A DNA stretch of 17,034 bases from Hyphomicrobiales bacterium (GCA_003151375.1 PLXI01000279.1:4400-21433); one strand, 5' to 3'. Shown: positions 1 through 6,945, counted from the stretch's first letter. Program-made: numbers and translations. Notes: generated from the letters alone by a model not told the origin.

Positions 1-457
1 TTTCAGCTGATGGAAATTGGGCGGCGGCCAAAATGGCCAAACAGCCAGAGCCAGTGCAGAGATCAAGAACTTTGCCAACCTTGCTCACATCGATATCCAA
101 ATCCGCCAGCAGGCCTTTGGCCATCATCTCGCCGATGTATGAGCGTGGTATAATCACGCGCTCATCCACATAAAATGGAACACCCTGCATGTATGCTTTG
201 TTGACGAGATAGGCGGCAGGCTTGCGGGTTTTGATGCGCTTGTCGATCAAGGCCAATAGGGCTTGGCGCTCCACCTCGGTCAATGCGGCATCGGCCCAAG
301 GGTTGATATCATCCACCGGAAGCTTCAGCGTCTCAAGAATAAGAAACGCCGCCTCATCGATCGGCGATGTTGTGCCATGGCCATGGGCGAGGCCGGCCTT
401 GTTGAAGGATGTGACGGCAAATCTTAAGATATCACGGATGGTGCGCAAATTATTCAT
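1..457 (-). CDS. prmB: Ribosomal protein L3 glutamine methyltransferase, N-terminal part (partial)
   Basis: PrmB-family enzymes N5-methylate a glutamine of ribosomal protein L3 in the cytoplasm, using S-adenosylmethionine. The visible 152 residues contain the family's helical N-terminal domain, with an RDILRFA...AGLAHGHGT stretch at residues 8-29. An IPRSYIGE segment at 103-110 precedes the SAM-binding motif I, DLCTGSG, at 132-138. The L3-specific branch is favoured over HemK/PrmC because of the GHGT region and the IPRSYIGE form. The gene runs off the left edge, so the catalytic NPPY motif is outside the window and cannot be checked. The ATG at 457 is the only good start seen. The G-run before it lies only one base from the ATG, so the ribosome site is poor. 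It diverges from the MBL-fold hydrolase, with 58 bases between start codons. Confidence 0.9.
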   Translation of the reverse strand, partial: MNNLRTIRDILRFAVTSFNKAGLAHGHGTTSPIDEAAFLILETLKLPVDDINPWADAALTEVERQALLALIDKRIKTRKPAAYLVNKAYMQGVPFYVDERVIIPRSYIGEMMAKGLLADLDIDVSKVGKVLDLCTGSGCLAILAAAQFPSAE

Positions 458-480
458 ACCCCCTGATAGCGGAAGCGGGT

Positions 481-509
481 TTGACGGCGCAAGCGCCACA
501 GACTATTTG
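481..509 (+). promoter_or_regulatory. Candidate promoter of the MBL hydrolase, leaderless geometry
   Basis: TTGACG at 481-486 matches the -35 consensus well. After a 17-base spacer comes TATTTG at 504-509, a weak -10 (only TAT conserved). Six bases then separate the -10 from the ATG at 516, so transcription would begin at or near the A of the start codon. A GAGG at 509-512 sits only 3 bases from the ATG. A GGCGC-AA-GCGCC palindrome (486-497) lies in the spacer. This is inference from spacing alone. Confidence 0.35.
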
Positions 510-515
510 AGGTGA

Positions 516-1157
516 ATGACAAAGCTTTCAATTCGCATCATTCCCGTCACTCCGTTTCAACAAAACTGCTCAATCGTCTGGGACGAAGATACCAAACAGG
601 CAGCAGTCGTCGATCCGGGAGGCGATTTGGCACTGATTGAGGCGGCCATTGCTGAGGCAGGTGTTAGGGTGGAGAAGATCCTCCTCACCCATGGCCATGT
701 CGATCACGCTGGCGGTGCAGCCGAATTAGCCGCGAAATTAAAAGTGCCCGTGATTGGGCCGCATATCGCTGATAAGCCGGTGCTTGACAACATTCCAAAC
801 CGTGGGCCGATGTTTGGCATGCCAGAGGCAAAATCAGTCAACCCCGATCAATGGTTGAAAGACGGTGATGAAGTTAATGTGGGCGGGGTATCATTCAAGG
901 TGATTGAAGCGCCGGGGCATTCGCCTGGCTCAGTGGTTTTGTTCAGCGCGGAAAACAAATTCGCTTTAATGGGCGATGTGCTGTTCAAAAACTCAATCGG
1001 GCGAACCGATATTCCGATGGGCAGCCATGAAACTCTCATGCGTTCCATCCACGAAAAGGTTCTGCCTTTGGGTGATGATGTAGAATTCTTGCCTGGTCAT
1101 GGCAGCCCCAGCCAAATTGGCCAAGAGCGCAAGAGCAATCCATTTTTACAACGCTAG
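516..1157 (+). CDS. MBL-fold metallo-hydrolase (YcbL/glyoxalase II-like)
   Basis: A 213-residue metallo-beta-lactamase-fold hydrolase, probably cytoplasmic since no signal peptide is seen. The metal ligands are all visible: HGHVDH at 59-64, H135 in APGHSPG, D154 in MGDVLF and H195 in PGHG. Length and motif spacing fit the short YcbL-type branch of the glyoxalase II family, which lacks the long C-terminal substrate-binding domain of classical GloB. A thioester or related hydrolase role is therefore plausible, but the substrate cannot be read from sequence. The start is the ATG at 516; GAGG only 3 bases upstream suggests unusual initiation. Its TAG interlocks with the stop of the convergent lipoprotein gene inside a shared CTAG. 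Persulfide dioxygenase is a less likely alternative. Confidence 0.88.
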   Translation: MTKLSIRIIPVTPFQQNCSIVWDEDTKQAAVVDPGGDLALIEAAIAEAGVRVEKILLTHGHVDHAGGAAELAAKLKVPVIGPHIADKPVLDNIPNRGPMFGMPEAKSVNPDQWLKDGDEVNVGGVSFKVIEAPGHSPGSVVLFSAENKFALMGDVLFKNSIGRTDIPMGSHETLMRSIHEKVLPLGDDVEFLPGHGSPSQIGQERKSNPFLQR

Positions 1158-1570
1158 ATTCTTAAATCTTCGATGCGGGTATTGGCGGCAAAATAGGCAT
1201 TGCCCGTGGATTTGAAACTGCCGCATTCCATGGCTTGGGTGACACTATAGGTTTCGCAATACTGGCTGCCATTCACCGTCCATTTGCCGATTGAGGTGCC
1301 CGTCTTGTCGTCTTTAACCTTCAATGTGCCATCAGCATTGTAAACCACAAAGCCCGATGCGCCTTTGCGGGTATATTGGAAAGTCTTGCCGATCAACACA
1401 GCGGTGATTTCTGCTCCAGCCAAATCGCGGATCGGTTGAGCCGTTGTGTCGGGTGCTGCTGGTGCAGCCGGTGTGCTATTGTTGATGATGCGAACCCCCC
1501 GCGGATCGGTTGAACACGCAACAAGGCAGAGTGTTGCAAAAATAGTGAGTGGCAGGGCAGGGCTTTTCAT
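1154..1570 (-). CDS. Putative lipoprotein, DUF995-like (paralogue 1)
   Basis: A 138-residue predicted lipoprotein. The N-terminus (start chosen at the ATG at 1570) has two charged or polar residues, a hydrophobic stretch and a lipobox LVAC ending at C19, followed by S, which fits export and lipidation with outer-membrane sorting. The mature part begins with a Pro/Ala-rich linker. A small domain follows with the pattern GKTFQY, a tyrosine-aspartate-glycine segment (VVYNADGT), GKW and two cysteines in YCE and MEC. This pattern resembles DUF995-type proteins of Rhizobiales, recognised from memory only. It is clearly related to the next gene upstream (1682-2131): both share GK(T/S), Y.(A/S)DGT, G(K/H)W and CE(T/S) in the same order. 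An in-frame upstream extension to 1606 would precede the signal peptide and is less likely. Function is unknown. Confidence 0.75.
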   Translation of the reverse strand: MKSPALPLTIFATLCLVACSTDPRGVRIINNSTPAAPAAPDTTAQPIRDLAGAEITAVLIGKTFQYTRKGASGFVVYNADGTLKVKDDKTGTSIGKWTVNGSQYCETYSVTQAMECGSFKSTGNAYFAANTRIEDLRI

Positions 1571-1681
1571 TACCCGCGATCTGCCACAAGCTGACGCCAA
1601 GGGCAAGTTAAGGGTGGGAAAGTATTTTCAATTTGGTCCATCTTCTACTTTGCAAGAAGAAAAACTTGCTCGTTTGATATT

Positions 1682-2131
1682 CTATGATGCCAGTTGGAAT
1701 GTAGCGGGCCCAACCATGTAATTGCCATTGGCGCTGGTAAATGCTTGGCATGTCATAGGAACACCTTGCGGCAAGAAGGCAGCAGGCGCGAAGCTTTCAC
1801 ACAACTGGCCGTCACGCGCTTCCCAGTGGCCTTGGGTTGTGCCCTTGCCGGTTACTTCCACAAGCGATGTGCCGTCTGAGGCATAGAGGGTCACACCAGC
1901 GTATTTTGGGCTGCTCCAACGCCAGCTTTTGCCGGTGAGCAGTGTTTTGATTTGAGCAGCGCTAAATACACCAGAGGCACCCGGAGCAGCCATGCCAGGC
2001 GCGGGAAGTGGTTCTTGTGACACAGCTGGGGCTTGCTCGGGTGTTGAGTCCTTAAACAGGTTCATGCTGGCGCAGCCATCAAGTAAAATGACGCTGGCCA
2101 AGATTGCTGCCGATTTGCTCATAAGTTTCAT
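1682..2131 (-). CDS. Putative lipoprotein, DUF995-like (paralogue 2)
   Basis: A 149-residue predicted lipoprotein with a short lysine-containing N-terminus, a hydrophobic core and a lipobox LDGC ending at C20. The Asp two residues before the Cys is unusual but tolerable. A Pro/Ala-rich linker (about residues 30-55) leads to a domain with GKSWRWSS, LYASDGT, GHW and LCES, then a further cysteine in MTC. The order matches the downstream neighbour at 1154-1570, so the two are tandem paralogues about 110 bases apart, probably co-transcribed. The ATG at 2131 is preceded by a GGGGAA-like site; an in-frame ATG three codons in is an alternative. DUF995-like assignment is from memory of the pattern. 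The role is unknown, presumably at the cell envelope. Confidence 0.75.
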   Translation of the reverse strand: MKLMSKSAAILASVILLDGCASMNLFKDSTPEQAPAVSQEPLPAPGMAAPGASGVFSAAQIKTLLTGKSWRWSSPKYAGVTLYASDGTSLVEVTGKGTTQGHWEARDGQLCESFAPAAFLPQGVPMTCQAFTSANGNYMVGPATFQLAS

Positions 2132-2186
2132 TAAATAGTTTCCCCAAAGTTATATATGCCAGATACATCCCAAAGTCGTGGCAGGA

Positions 2187-2435
2187 TTATGGTAGCAGTT
2201 TTTGGGTGTTTTGCGAATGGCCCGACTTGTGAAGTTGTGAGCAAGCGTTGTCTAGACAATCCTGCATGCCACTCAGCAATTGCTTTTGAGGCACTTTGTT
2301 CGACGAAGCCAGCTGATAGATTCCGGTCATCTCACCGCCGAAATATGGGCTGGAGACGGCGGACGCTTGGCTTTGGTTGGCAAATAGGGCCAAGGCAAGA
2401 GCCAGTATAGAATGCTGAATTGTTAATCCGTTCAT
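2187..2435 (-). CDS. Small predicted secreted protein, unknown function
   Basis: An 82-residue open frame whose first 24-26 residues look like a Sec signal peptide: a short polar start, a run of alternating Leu/Ala (LALALALFA) and a cleavage-like QSQA or ASA site. The mature peptide is about 57 residues, polar, with two cysteines (C60, C65) spaced C-x4-C that could form a disulfide. I do not recognise a family. The ATG at 2435 was chosen over an upstream TTG at 2444 because it sits directly before the signal peptide. No clear ribosome-binding site precedes either one. It lies 55 bases upstream of the second lipoprotein gene on the same strand and diverges from rlmJ. The signal peptide is the main argument that it is a gene. 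Confidence 0.5.
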   Translation of the reverse strand: MNGLTIQHSILALALALFANQSQASAVSSPYFGGEMTGIYQLASSNKVPQKQLLSGMQDCLDNACSQLHKSGHSQNTQKLLP

Positions 2436-2483
2436 GGGGTGCAAAATGAAGCGAAATGCTTACTGGCCAGTTAATCAGCCGGT

Positions 2484-2512
2484 TTGACCTTATTGAAATT
2501 GAAGGATATTGC
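2484..2512 (+). promoter_or_regulatory. Candidate rlmJ promoter, leaderless geometry
   Basis: TTGACC at 2484-2489, a 17-base spacer and TATTGC at 2507-2512, with six bases before the ATG at 2519. The -35 is good and the -10 is weak. The layout equals that upstream of the MBL hydrolase. An AAGGA at 2502-2506 lies 12 bases before the ATG, long for a Shine-Dalgarno site, and it would fall upstream of the predicted transcript start. Confidence 0.35.
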
Positions 2513-2518
2513 GCCGTT

Positions 2519-3370
2519 ATGAATTATCGACACGCCTATCACGCCGGAAATCATGCAGACGTTTTGAAGCATGCCGTATTGGCCAAAGTGATTGAGCGGC
2601 TGGCGGCAAAAGACAAGCCCTTTGGCGTGCTTGATGCCCATGCGGGGGCAGGGGCCTATGACTTGCAAAGCGAGGCGGCCAGTAAAACCGGAGAATGGTT
2701 GGGTGGGATCGGGCTTATGCAAGAGGCGTTTTCAAGCCAAGTAGAAGCTGTGCTTGCACCATATCGCCGGGTTATTGCTGGTCTGAATCCGGCGGGGGGT
2801 AACAGATTTTATCCGGGCTCTCCTGATATTGCCTTGCAGCTTCTGCGCAGCATTGACCGCCTCGTCGCCAATGAACTTCACCCCGAGGAGGCTGACACCT
2901 TGCGGATGAACTATCACGGCGAAAAGCGACTGTTCATCACCCAACTTGACGCTCTGGCTGCGGTGAAGCAGCAACTGCCCTTCAAAGAGCGGCGCGGGTT
3001 GGTGCTGATTGATCCGCCTTATGAGGTCAAAGACGAGGCCGCCAAGGTATGCCGCTTGCTGGCTGAAGCTGTGCGGCGGTTTGAAACCGGTGTGGTGATG
3101 ATTTGGTATCCCATCACAACGGAAGACTTTGTTGATGGGCTGGTGACAGGCATAGCGGGGCTTGGAATTGGCAACCTGCTCTGCGCTGAACTGCGGGTAA
3201 AAAACACTCACGAACAATCGGGGCTTTCAGGTTCGGGCCTTATCATTCGTAATCCACCTTTTGGGCTGGAAGAAGATTTACAGATTTTATTGCCGGCCCT
3301 GGCTCAGCGTCTTGGCATTGAAGGATTGGGCCGCGCCAAACAAGAATGGCTCACGCCTAAGAAGGGGTGA
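2519..3370 (+). CDS. rlmJ: 23S rRNA (adenine(2030)-N6)-methyltransferase RlmJ
   Basis: RlmJ methylates N6 of A2030 in 23S rRNA during ribosome assembly, with S-adenosylmethionine as donor. The 283-residue product starts with the family's hallmark MNYRHAYHAGNHADVLKH. It carries the SAM-binding motif LDAHAGAGAYDL (Asp at residue 39) and the catalytic LIDPPYE (Asp at residue 165), and closes with a conserved SGLSGSGLIIRNPP region. Length is close to the roughly 280 residues of the E. coli protein. The start at 2519 was chosen because MNYRH is the conserved N-terminus; the open frame continues upstream to 2456, but those residues do not fit the family. It is divergent from the small secreted protein and convergent with the TPR gene. 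Its stop codon lies inside a 9-bp inverted repeat. Confidence 0.95.
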   Translation: MNYRHAYHAGNHADVLKHAVLAKVIERLAAKDKPFGVLDAHAGAGAYDLQSEAASKTGEWLGGIGLMQEAFSSQVEAVLAPYRRVIAGLNPAGGNRFYPGSPDIALQLLRSIDRLVANELHPEEADTLRMNYHGEKRLFITQLDALAAVKQQLPFKERRGLVLIDPPYEVKDEAAKVCRLLAEAVRRFETGVVMIWYPITTEDFVDGLVTGIAGLGIGNLLCAELRVKNTHEQSGLSGSGLIIRNPPFGLEEDLQILLPALAQRLGIEGLGRAKQEWLTPKKG

Positions 3371-3375
3371 GCCAT
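3346..3375. terminator. Candidate hairpin terminator between convergent rlmJ and TPR gene
   Basis: ATGGCTCAC at 3346-3354 and GTGAGCCAT at 3367-3375 form a perfect 9-bp inverted repeat with a 12-base loop, spanning the rlmJ stop codon. Read on the minus strand it is followed by TTCTTGTTT, so it could end the TPR gene transcript (stop at 3398). On the plus strand there is no clear T-run. Confidence 0.4.
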
Positions 3376-3397
3376 GTAAGTGTGTTGAGTGAGTGGC

Positions 3398-3961
3398 TTA
3401 CAGTGTTGCGCCGTCAATCACTTTCGAGAGGTCTTTGAATTCCGCGCAATCGGTGCCGCAGATTTTTTGGATTTCGGCGAGCTGCACTTTAGCCAAATCA
3501 ACTTTTCCAGCCGCGACATAACCTTCACCCAGATATTCACGTGCCAGCACAAAATCTGGCTTTAGGGCTAAGGCTTCAGCGTAGTAAGAAATACCCAATT
3601 CAATGCGGCCAGCTTTGCGGTTGGAATAACCCAGCATATTGAGAACATCCGGATTGTCATGGTTCTCGACAGAAGAAAGAACTGCGATGGCTTGCTCATA
3701 ATCGCCAGCCTTTGCGAGCTTATAGCCTTTGGCATAGAGTTCTTGATCGTGTGTGAGTTCAGCTTTCACCTTCACACATTTGTGTTTGCCGTTAGCGAGC
3801 GTCTTAAGTTCAAAGCCTTCGTGACACTTTGTCATCATCGGGGCTTTCAGCGCCTGCGGTGCGGCGGCTGGCGGAGCGGATGGTGTGGTTGCGCTGCCTG
3901 CTGCGAAAACCGTGCCCGTTGTTAGGGTGGTGGCAAGAAGAAATGACGAGAGATATTTCAT
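3398..3961 (-). CDS. Secreted tetratricopeptide-repeat protein
   Basis: A 187-residue protein with a signal peptide (residues 1-20, cleavage near VFA-AG), then an Ala/Pro-rich linker to about residue 42. A short segment with two cysteines (C46, C62) follows, in a CHEGFELK...HKCVKV arrangement. Residues 73-169 hold about three TPR units: YAKGYKLAKAGDYEQAI, then LNMLGYSNRKAGRIELGISYY with ALALKP, then AREYLGEGYVAAGKVDLA. The C-terminus has two more cysteines in ICGTDC (C168, C172). TPRs mediate protein-protein contacts, so a periplasmic adaptor role is a reasonable inference, but the partner is unknown. The ATG at 3961 has GGAG at good spacing upstream. It stands alone between convergent rlmJ and the monooxygenase gene. 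Confidence 0.85.
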   Translation of the reverse strand: MKYLSSFLLATTLTTGTVFAAGSATTPSAPPAAAPQALKAPMMTKCHEGFELKTLANGKHKCVKVKAELTHDQELYAKGYKLAKAGDYEQAIAVLSSVENHDNPDVLNMLGYSNRKAGRIELGISYYAEALALKPDFVLAREYLGEGYVAAGKVDLAKVQLAEIQKICGTDCAEFKDLSKVIDGATL

Positions 3962-4072
3962 TGTGTTCTCCGGGTTCGGTTGAGGGTTGACTGAGGCTGG
4001 ATTTAGTCGTTTTTCAGTATGGCGATTGTGTGGCTATCACGAGCCCTCCTAATCACTATATTGTGAATAGCG

Positions 4073-5137
4073 TTATGGCCCGCGGTAAATCCAGCCCATA
4101 CGCTCAATCAACCAAGCCTGAGAGCGCATGCGCAGCATGGTATCGCGGGCAAAGCCTTTGAAGCCGGAATAATGATAAATTTTACCCGTTGCCACGGTTT
4201 GCTCATGCAGCCTGACGCAGCGTGCGGCGCGCATATTGGTGAAGGTGACGGGATCAGTTGTATCCATTAAGGCGGCGGCATCTTCCAATGACATGGCCGC
4301 ACCTTGGGCTAGCCAAGGCACTGTGCCGTGTGCGGCGTCGCCGATGAGCAAGATGTTGTCTTTATGCCATTGCTTCATGGGGGGCAGCATGGCGGCTGTC
4401 CAGCGGGTGAAGCCGGGGATTTTATCGAGCACGGCGCGGGGCAGGGCATGGACGTTCTTAAGCGCCGCTTCAGGCCCGGGCTCCGGCGCCACTGCCACGA
4501 TGTTCAATTTATTGCGCTTGGTGACCGGATAGTGGATGAAATGTGCGTGTTTATACATCCAGAAGTTCACGCAGCTCATGTCGATGCCCGCAATCTCCGG
4601 CACATCAATCATGGCACGAAAAATGGTGACGGGAAGTTTTTCCGGCACATGGCCGGGGAACAGTGTTTCACGGGTTTTTGACCACATGCCATCAGCAGCG
4701 ATGACTTGGCCTTTGAGGGTGAGCGGGTTTACATCCTGGCCCATTTTCAGGGTGATGGCTTCTTTGCTGCTGATCACACCCAGCAAAGCCTCGTGCAGAT
4801 CGGCACGGTGGGCAATGCGGTGGGGCTGGCCGAAGCGGGTGACATATTCTTTGCCCAGCGGCACTTCATTGAGCAGGCGGCCAGTTACGGCGCTGCGGAA
4901 ATGATGGGCGCGCGGCGATGACGAGATGGGCTCCACCGCCTCCCAAATGCCAATCTTTTGCAGAGCGCGCACCGCATTGGGGCCAAGCTGGATGCCAGCG
5001 CCAATGGGATCAAAGACTTTGGTCTTTTCCAGAATAGTGACTTGATGGCCGGTTTTTTCGAGGGCGATGGCCGCCGAAAGGCCTGCAATGCCCCCTCCCA
5101 GAACGGTGATAGGTTTGCGCTTCATGGGTTTTAACAT
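4073..5137 (-). CDS. FAD-dependent monooxygenase (NahG/UbiH-like), compact form
   Basis: A 354-residue flavoprotein of the class A aromatic hydroxylase family. These enzymes use NAD(P)H, FAD and oxygen to hydroxylate a substrate, often aromatic. Visible motifs are the N-terminal dinucleotide-binding VLGGGIAGLSAA (glycines at 14-19), the DG motif in IAADGMWSKTRE (D149) and the GD motif IGDAAHGTVPWLAQGAAMSLEDA (GDAAH at 266-270). It is shorter than the roughly 380-400 residues usual for salicylate hydroxylase-like members: the strand-turn-strand normally preceding the DG motif appears shortened, and GADG has become AADG. Start: the ATG at 5137 has AGG six bases upstream; the ATG at 5125 (four codons in) lacks a ribosome site but is also possible. 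The substrate is unknown. It diverges from the aminotransferase. Confidence 0.85.
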   Translation of the reverse strand: MLKPMKRKPITVLGGGIAGLSAAIALEKTGHQVTILEKTKVFDPIGAGIQLGPNAVRALQKIGIWEAVEPISSSPRAHHFRSAVTGRLLNEVPLGKEYVTRFGQPHRIAHRADLHEALLGVISSKEAITLKMGQDVNPLTLKGQVIAADGMWSKTRETLFPGHVPEKLPVTIFRAMIDVPEIAGIDMSCVNFWMYKHAHFIHYPVTKRNKLNIVAVAPEPGPEAALKNVHALPRAVLDKIPGFTRWTAAMLPPMKQWHKDNILLIGDAAHGTVPWLAQGAAMSLEDAAALMDTTDPVTFTNMRAARCVRLHEQTVATGKIYHYSGFKGFARDTMLRMRSQAWLIERMGWIYRGP

Positions 5138-5176
5138 GCCAGACCTGCGTGAGAATTGCACTTGTCAGATTGCCGC

Positions 5177-5205
5177 TTGCGAGGCTGGCATTCAGGGGAT
5201 AGACA
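5177..5205 (+). promoter_or_regulatory. Candidate promoter of the aminotransferase operon
   Basis: TTGCGA at 5177-5182, a 17-base spacer and TAGACA at 5200-5205. This leaves a short leader that includes AAGGA with 8-base spacing before the ATG at 5226. It was identified by eye and both hexamers are imperfect. Confidence 0.3.
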
Positions 5206-5225
5206 GCGGCCGAAAGGAACTATCC

Positions 5226-6428
5226 ATGGGTTTTATTTCTGACGCATTGAACCGCATTCAACCGTCCGCCACCATTGCCATTTCGGGTAGAGCGTTGGCC
5301 ATGCAGGCTGAGGGCAAGAACGTGATTGGGCTTGCTGCTGGCGAGCCAGATTTTGAAACGCCGCGCAACATTAAAGATGCAGCGATCAAAGCCATCAATG
5401 ACGGCAAAACCCGTTACACCGCAGTGGACGGCATCCCGCAGTTGAAGCAAGCCATTGTGGATAAATTCAAGCGCGAGAATGGCCTGACCTATAAGACCAG
5501 CCAAGTGTCTGTTGGTACGGGTGGCAAGCAGATTTTGTTCAATGCCCTTCTGGCCACGGTGAACCCCGGTGATGAAGTGATTATTCCAGCACCTTATTGG
5601 GTGAGCTATCCTGACATTGTTTTGCTGGCGGGCGGGAAGCCTGTCATTGTGCAGGGTGATCCTGCCAAAGGCTTTAAGCTGCAAGCCGCTGCCCTCGAAA
5701 AGGCCATCACGCCAAAGACCAAGTGGCTCATTATGAATTCACCTTCTAACCCCACGGGTGCTGCCTATTCGCATGCTGAAATGAAGGCGTTGACTGATGT
5801 TCTCGTGAAGCATGAACATGTTCATGTGCTCACCGATGATATGTATGAACACTTAACCTATGACGATTTTAAATTTGTCACCCCAGCGCAAGTTGAGCCT
5901 AAGCTTTATGATCGCACATTGACCATGAATGGCGTATCAAAAGCCTATTGCATGACGGGCTGGCGCATTGGTTATGCGGCAGGGCCAGAAAACTTGATTA
6001 AGGCAATGGGCAAGCTGCAGTCGCAATCCACGTCTAACCCATCGAGTATTTCTCAATGGGCGGCGGTTGAAGCGCTGAATGGACCACAAGACTTCATCCC
6101 AGATAACAACAAAGTGTTCAAAGAGCGCCGCGATCTTGTTGTATCAATGCTCAATCAGGCTAAGGGTTTGACCTGTCAAACGCCGGAGGGTGCTTTTTAT
6201 GTCTATCCGTCATGCCACGGCCTGATCGGCAAGACAGCACCATCCGGCAAAGTGATTGCGAATGACGAAGACTTTGTCAGCGAATTGCTGGCTGCTGAAG
6301 GTGTGGCAGCGGTGCATGGCGCAGCCTTCGGCACGTCACCGTATTTTCGCATTTCTTATGCAACTGCTACGACAATTCTCGAAGACGCATGTCAGCGCAT
6401 TCAGCGCTTTTGCGGTAATTTGAAATAA
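5226..6428 (+). CDS. aatA: Aspartate aminotransferase, PLP-dependent class I (I-gamma/beta type)
   Basis: A 400-residue cytoplasmic aminotransferase that exchanges amino groups between aspartate and 2-oxoglutarate; related alphaproteobacterial enzymes also accept prephenate or aromatic keto acids. Key residues visible are the N-terminal AAGEPDF substrate loop (37-43), SPSNPTG with Asn 175, the cofactor aspartate in LTDDMYEHL (D204) with Tyr 207, the PLP lysine K239 in VSKAYCMTGWRIGYAAGP, and the carboxylate-binding arginine R375 in YFRISYA. The start at 5226 was chosen because the family begins MGFISDALNRI and an AAGGA precedes it at good spacing. The open frame extends upstream to 5067, but that part overlaps the divergent monooxygenase. 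It is followed 15 bases later by the DUF1993 gene and heads a likely four-gene operon. The symbol is given by family; exact specificity is not proven. Confidence 0.93.
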   Translation: MGFISDALNRIQPSATIAISGRALAMQAEGKNVIGLAAGEPDFETPRNIKDAAIKAINDGKTRYTAVDGIPQLKQAIVDKFKRENGLTYKTSQVSVGTGGKQILFNALLATVNPGDEVIIPAPYWVSYPDIVLLAGGKPVIVQGDPAKGFKLQAAALEKAITPKTKWLIMNSPSNPTGAAYSHAEMKALTDVLVKHEHVHVLTDDMYEHLTYDDFKFVTPAQVEPKLYDRTLTMNGVSKAYCMTGWRIGYAAGPENLIKAMGKLQSQSTSNPSSISQWAAVEALNGPQDFIPDNNKVFKERRDLVVSMLNQAKGLTCQTPEGAFYVYPSCHGLIGKTAPSGKVIANDEDFVSELLAAEGVAAVHGAAFGTSPYFRISYATATTILEDACQRIQRFCGNLK

Positions 6429-6443
6429 CAAAGGAAGAAACAA

Positions 6444-6938
6444 ATGTACGCACAATCAGTTCCATTTCTGTTGAAGAACCTTAGCTCCATCACCAAAATT
6501 TTGAAGAAGGCCGAAGCCTTCTGCGATGCGCGTAAGCTCGATAAATCTGTGGTTCTGGCTTTACGCACTTATCCCGACATGTTGCCGTTGACCGCACAAA
6601 TTTTAATCCTGTGCGATCAAGCCAAGGGCTGTGCGGCACGTTTGTCTGAAACTGAAATTCCGAAATATGCCGATGATGAAAAGACATTTGAAGAACTCTA
6701 TGCGCGCATCACCAAAACTGCCGACTTCATCAAGAGCATTGATGCCAAGAAATTCGACGGTGCAGCAACGCGCACCATTACACTCAAGGTGAGCGGCAAA
6801 GACGTGGAGATGAGTGGCAGTGATTATATCAATGGCGCGGTTTGGCCGAACCATTATTTCCACATGGCAACGGCACACAACCTGATGCGTAGCATTGGTG
6901 TGGAAATCGGTAAGGGCGACTTTTTAGGTCGCAATTAA
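6444..6938 (+). CDS. DUF1993 domain protein
   Basis: A 164-residue soluble protein matching DUF1993 along its whole length. It has an N-terminal MYAQSVPFLLKNL helix, a YPDMLPLTAQI segment (YPDM at 43-46), a central acidic helix, an ITLKVSGKDVEMSG strand pair at about 112-125, and a closing PNHYFHMATAHNLMRSIGVEIGKGDFLG. The family has a DinB-like four-helix arrangement, recognised from memory. In DinB relatives histidines bind metal; here H137, H140 and H144 cluster near the C-terminal helix, but metal binding is only a guess. GGAAG lies at suitable distance before the ATG. It is 15 bases after the aminotransferase and 55 bases before the LysE-family gene, so probably co-transcribed. The cellular role is unknown. 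Confidence 0.88.
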   Translation: MYAQSVPFLLKNLSSITKILKKAEAFCDARKLDKSVVLALRTYPDMLPLTAQILILCDQAKGCAARLSETEIPKYADDEKTFEELYARITKTADFIKSIDAKKFDGAATRTITLKVSGKDVEMSGSDYINGAVWPNHYFHMATAHNLMRSIGVEIGKGDFLGRN

Positions 6939-6945
6939 TCGGTTG

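Noticed and set aside
222..515. 97-codon plus-strand frame opposite prmB
   Set aside because: Antisense to the PrmB N-terminal and motif I coding region, which reads correctly on the minus strand.
1652..1669. GCAAG-N8-CTTGC between the two lipoprotein genes
   Set aside because: Five base pairs with an 8-base loop is too weak to call a terminator.
2156..2410. 84-codon plus-strand frame opposite the small secreted protein
   Set aside because: Arg/Cys-rich composition typical of a shadow frame; the minus-strand frame has a proper signal peptide.
2462..2471. ACTGGCCAGT palindrome upstream of rlmJ
   Set aside because: A 10-bp palindrome is expected many times in 17 kb by chance, and nothing else supports it.
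4053..4066. TCAC-N6-GTGA symmetry downstream of the monooxygenase gene
   Set aside because: It resembles a CRP/FNR half-site pair, but the half-sites are in the inverse orientation to TGTGA-N6-TCACA and the core is mismatched.
4236..4904. Several 98-122 codon plus-strand frames over the monooxygenase
   Set aside because: Antisense shadows of a gene with all flavin motifs intact; no ribosome sites or recognisable domains.
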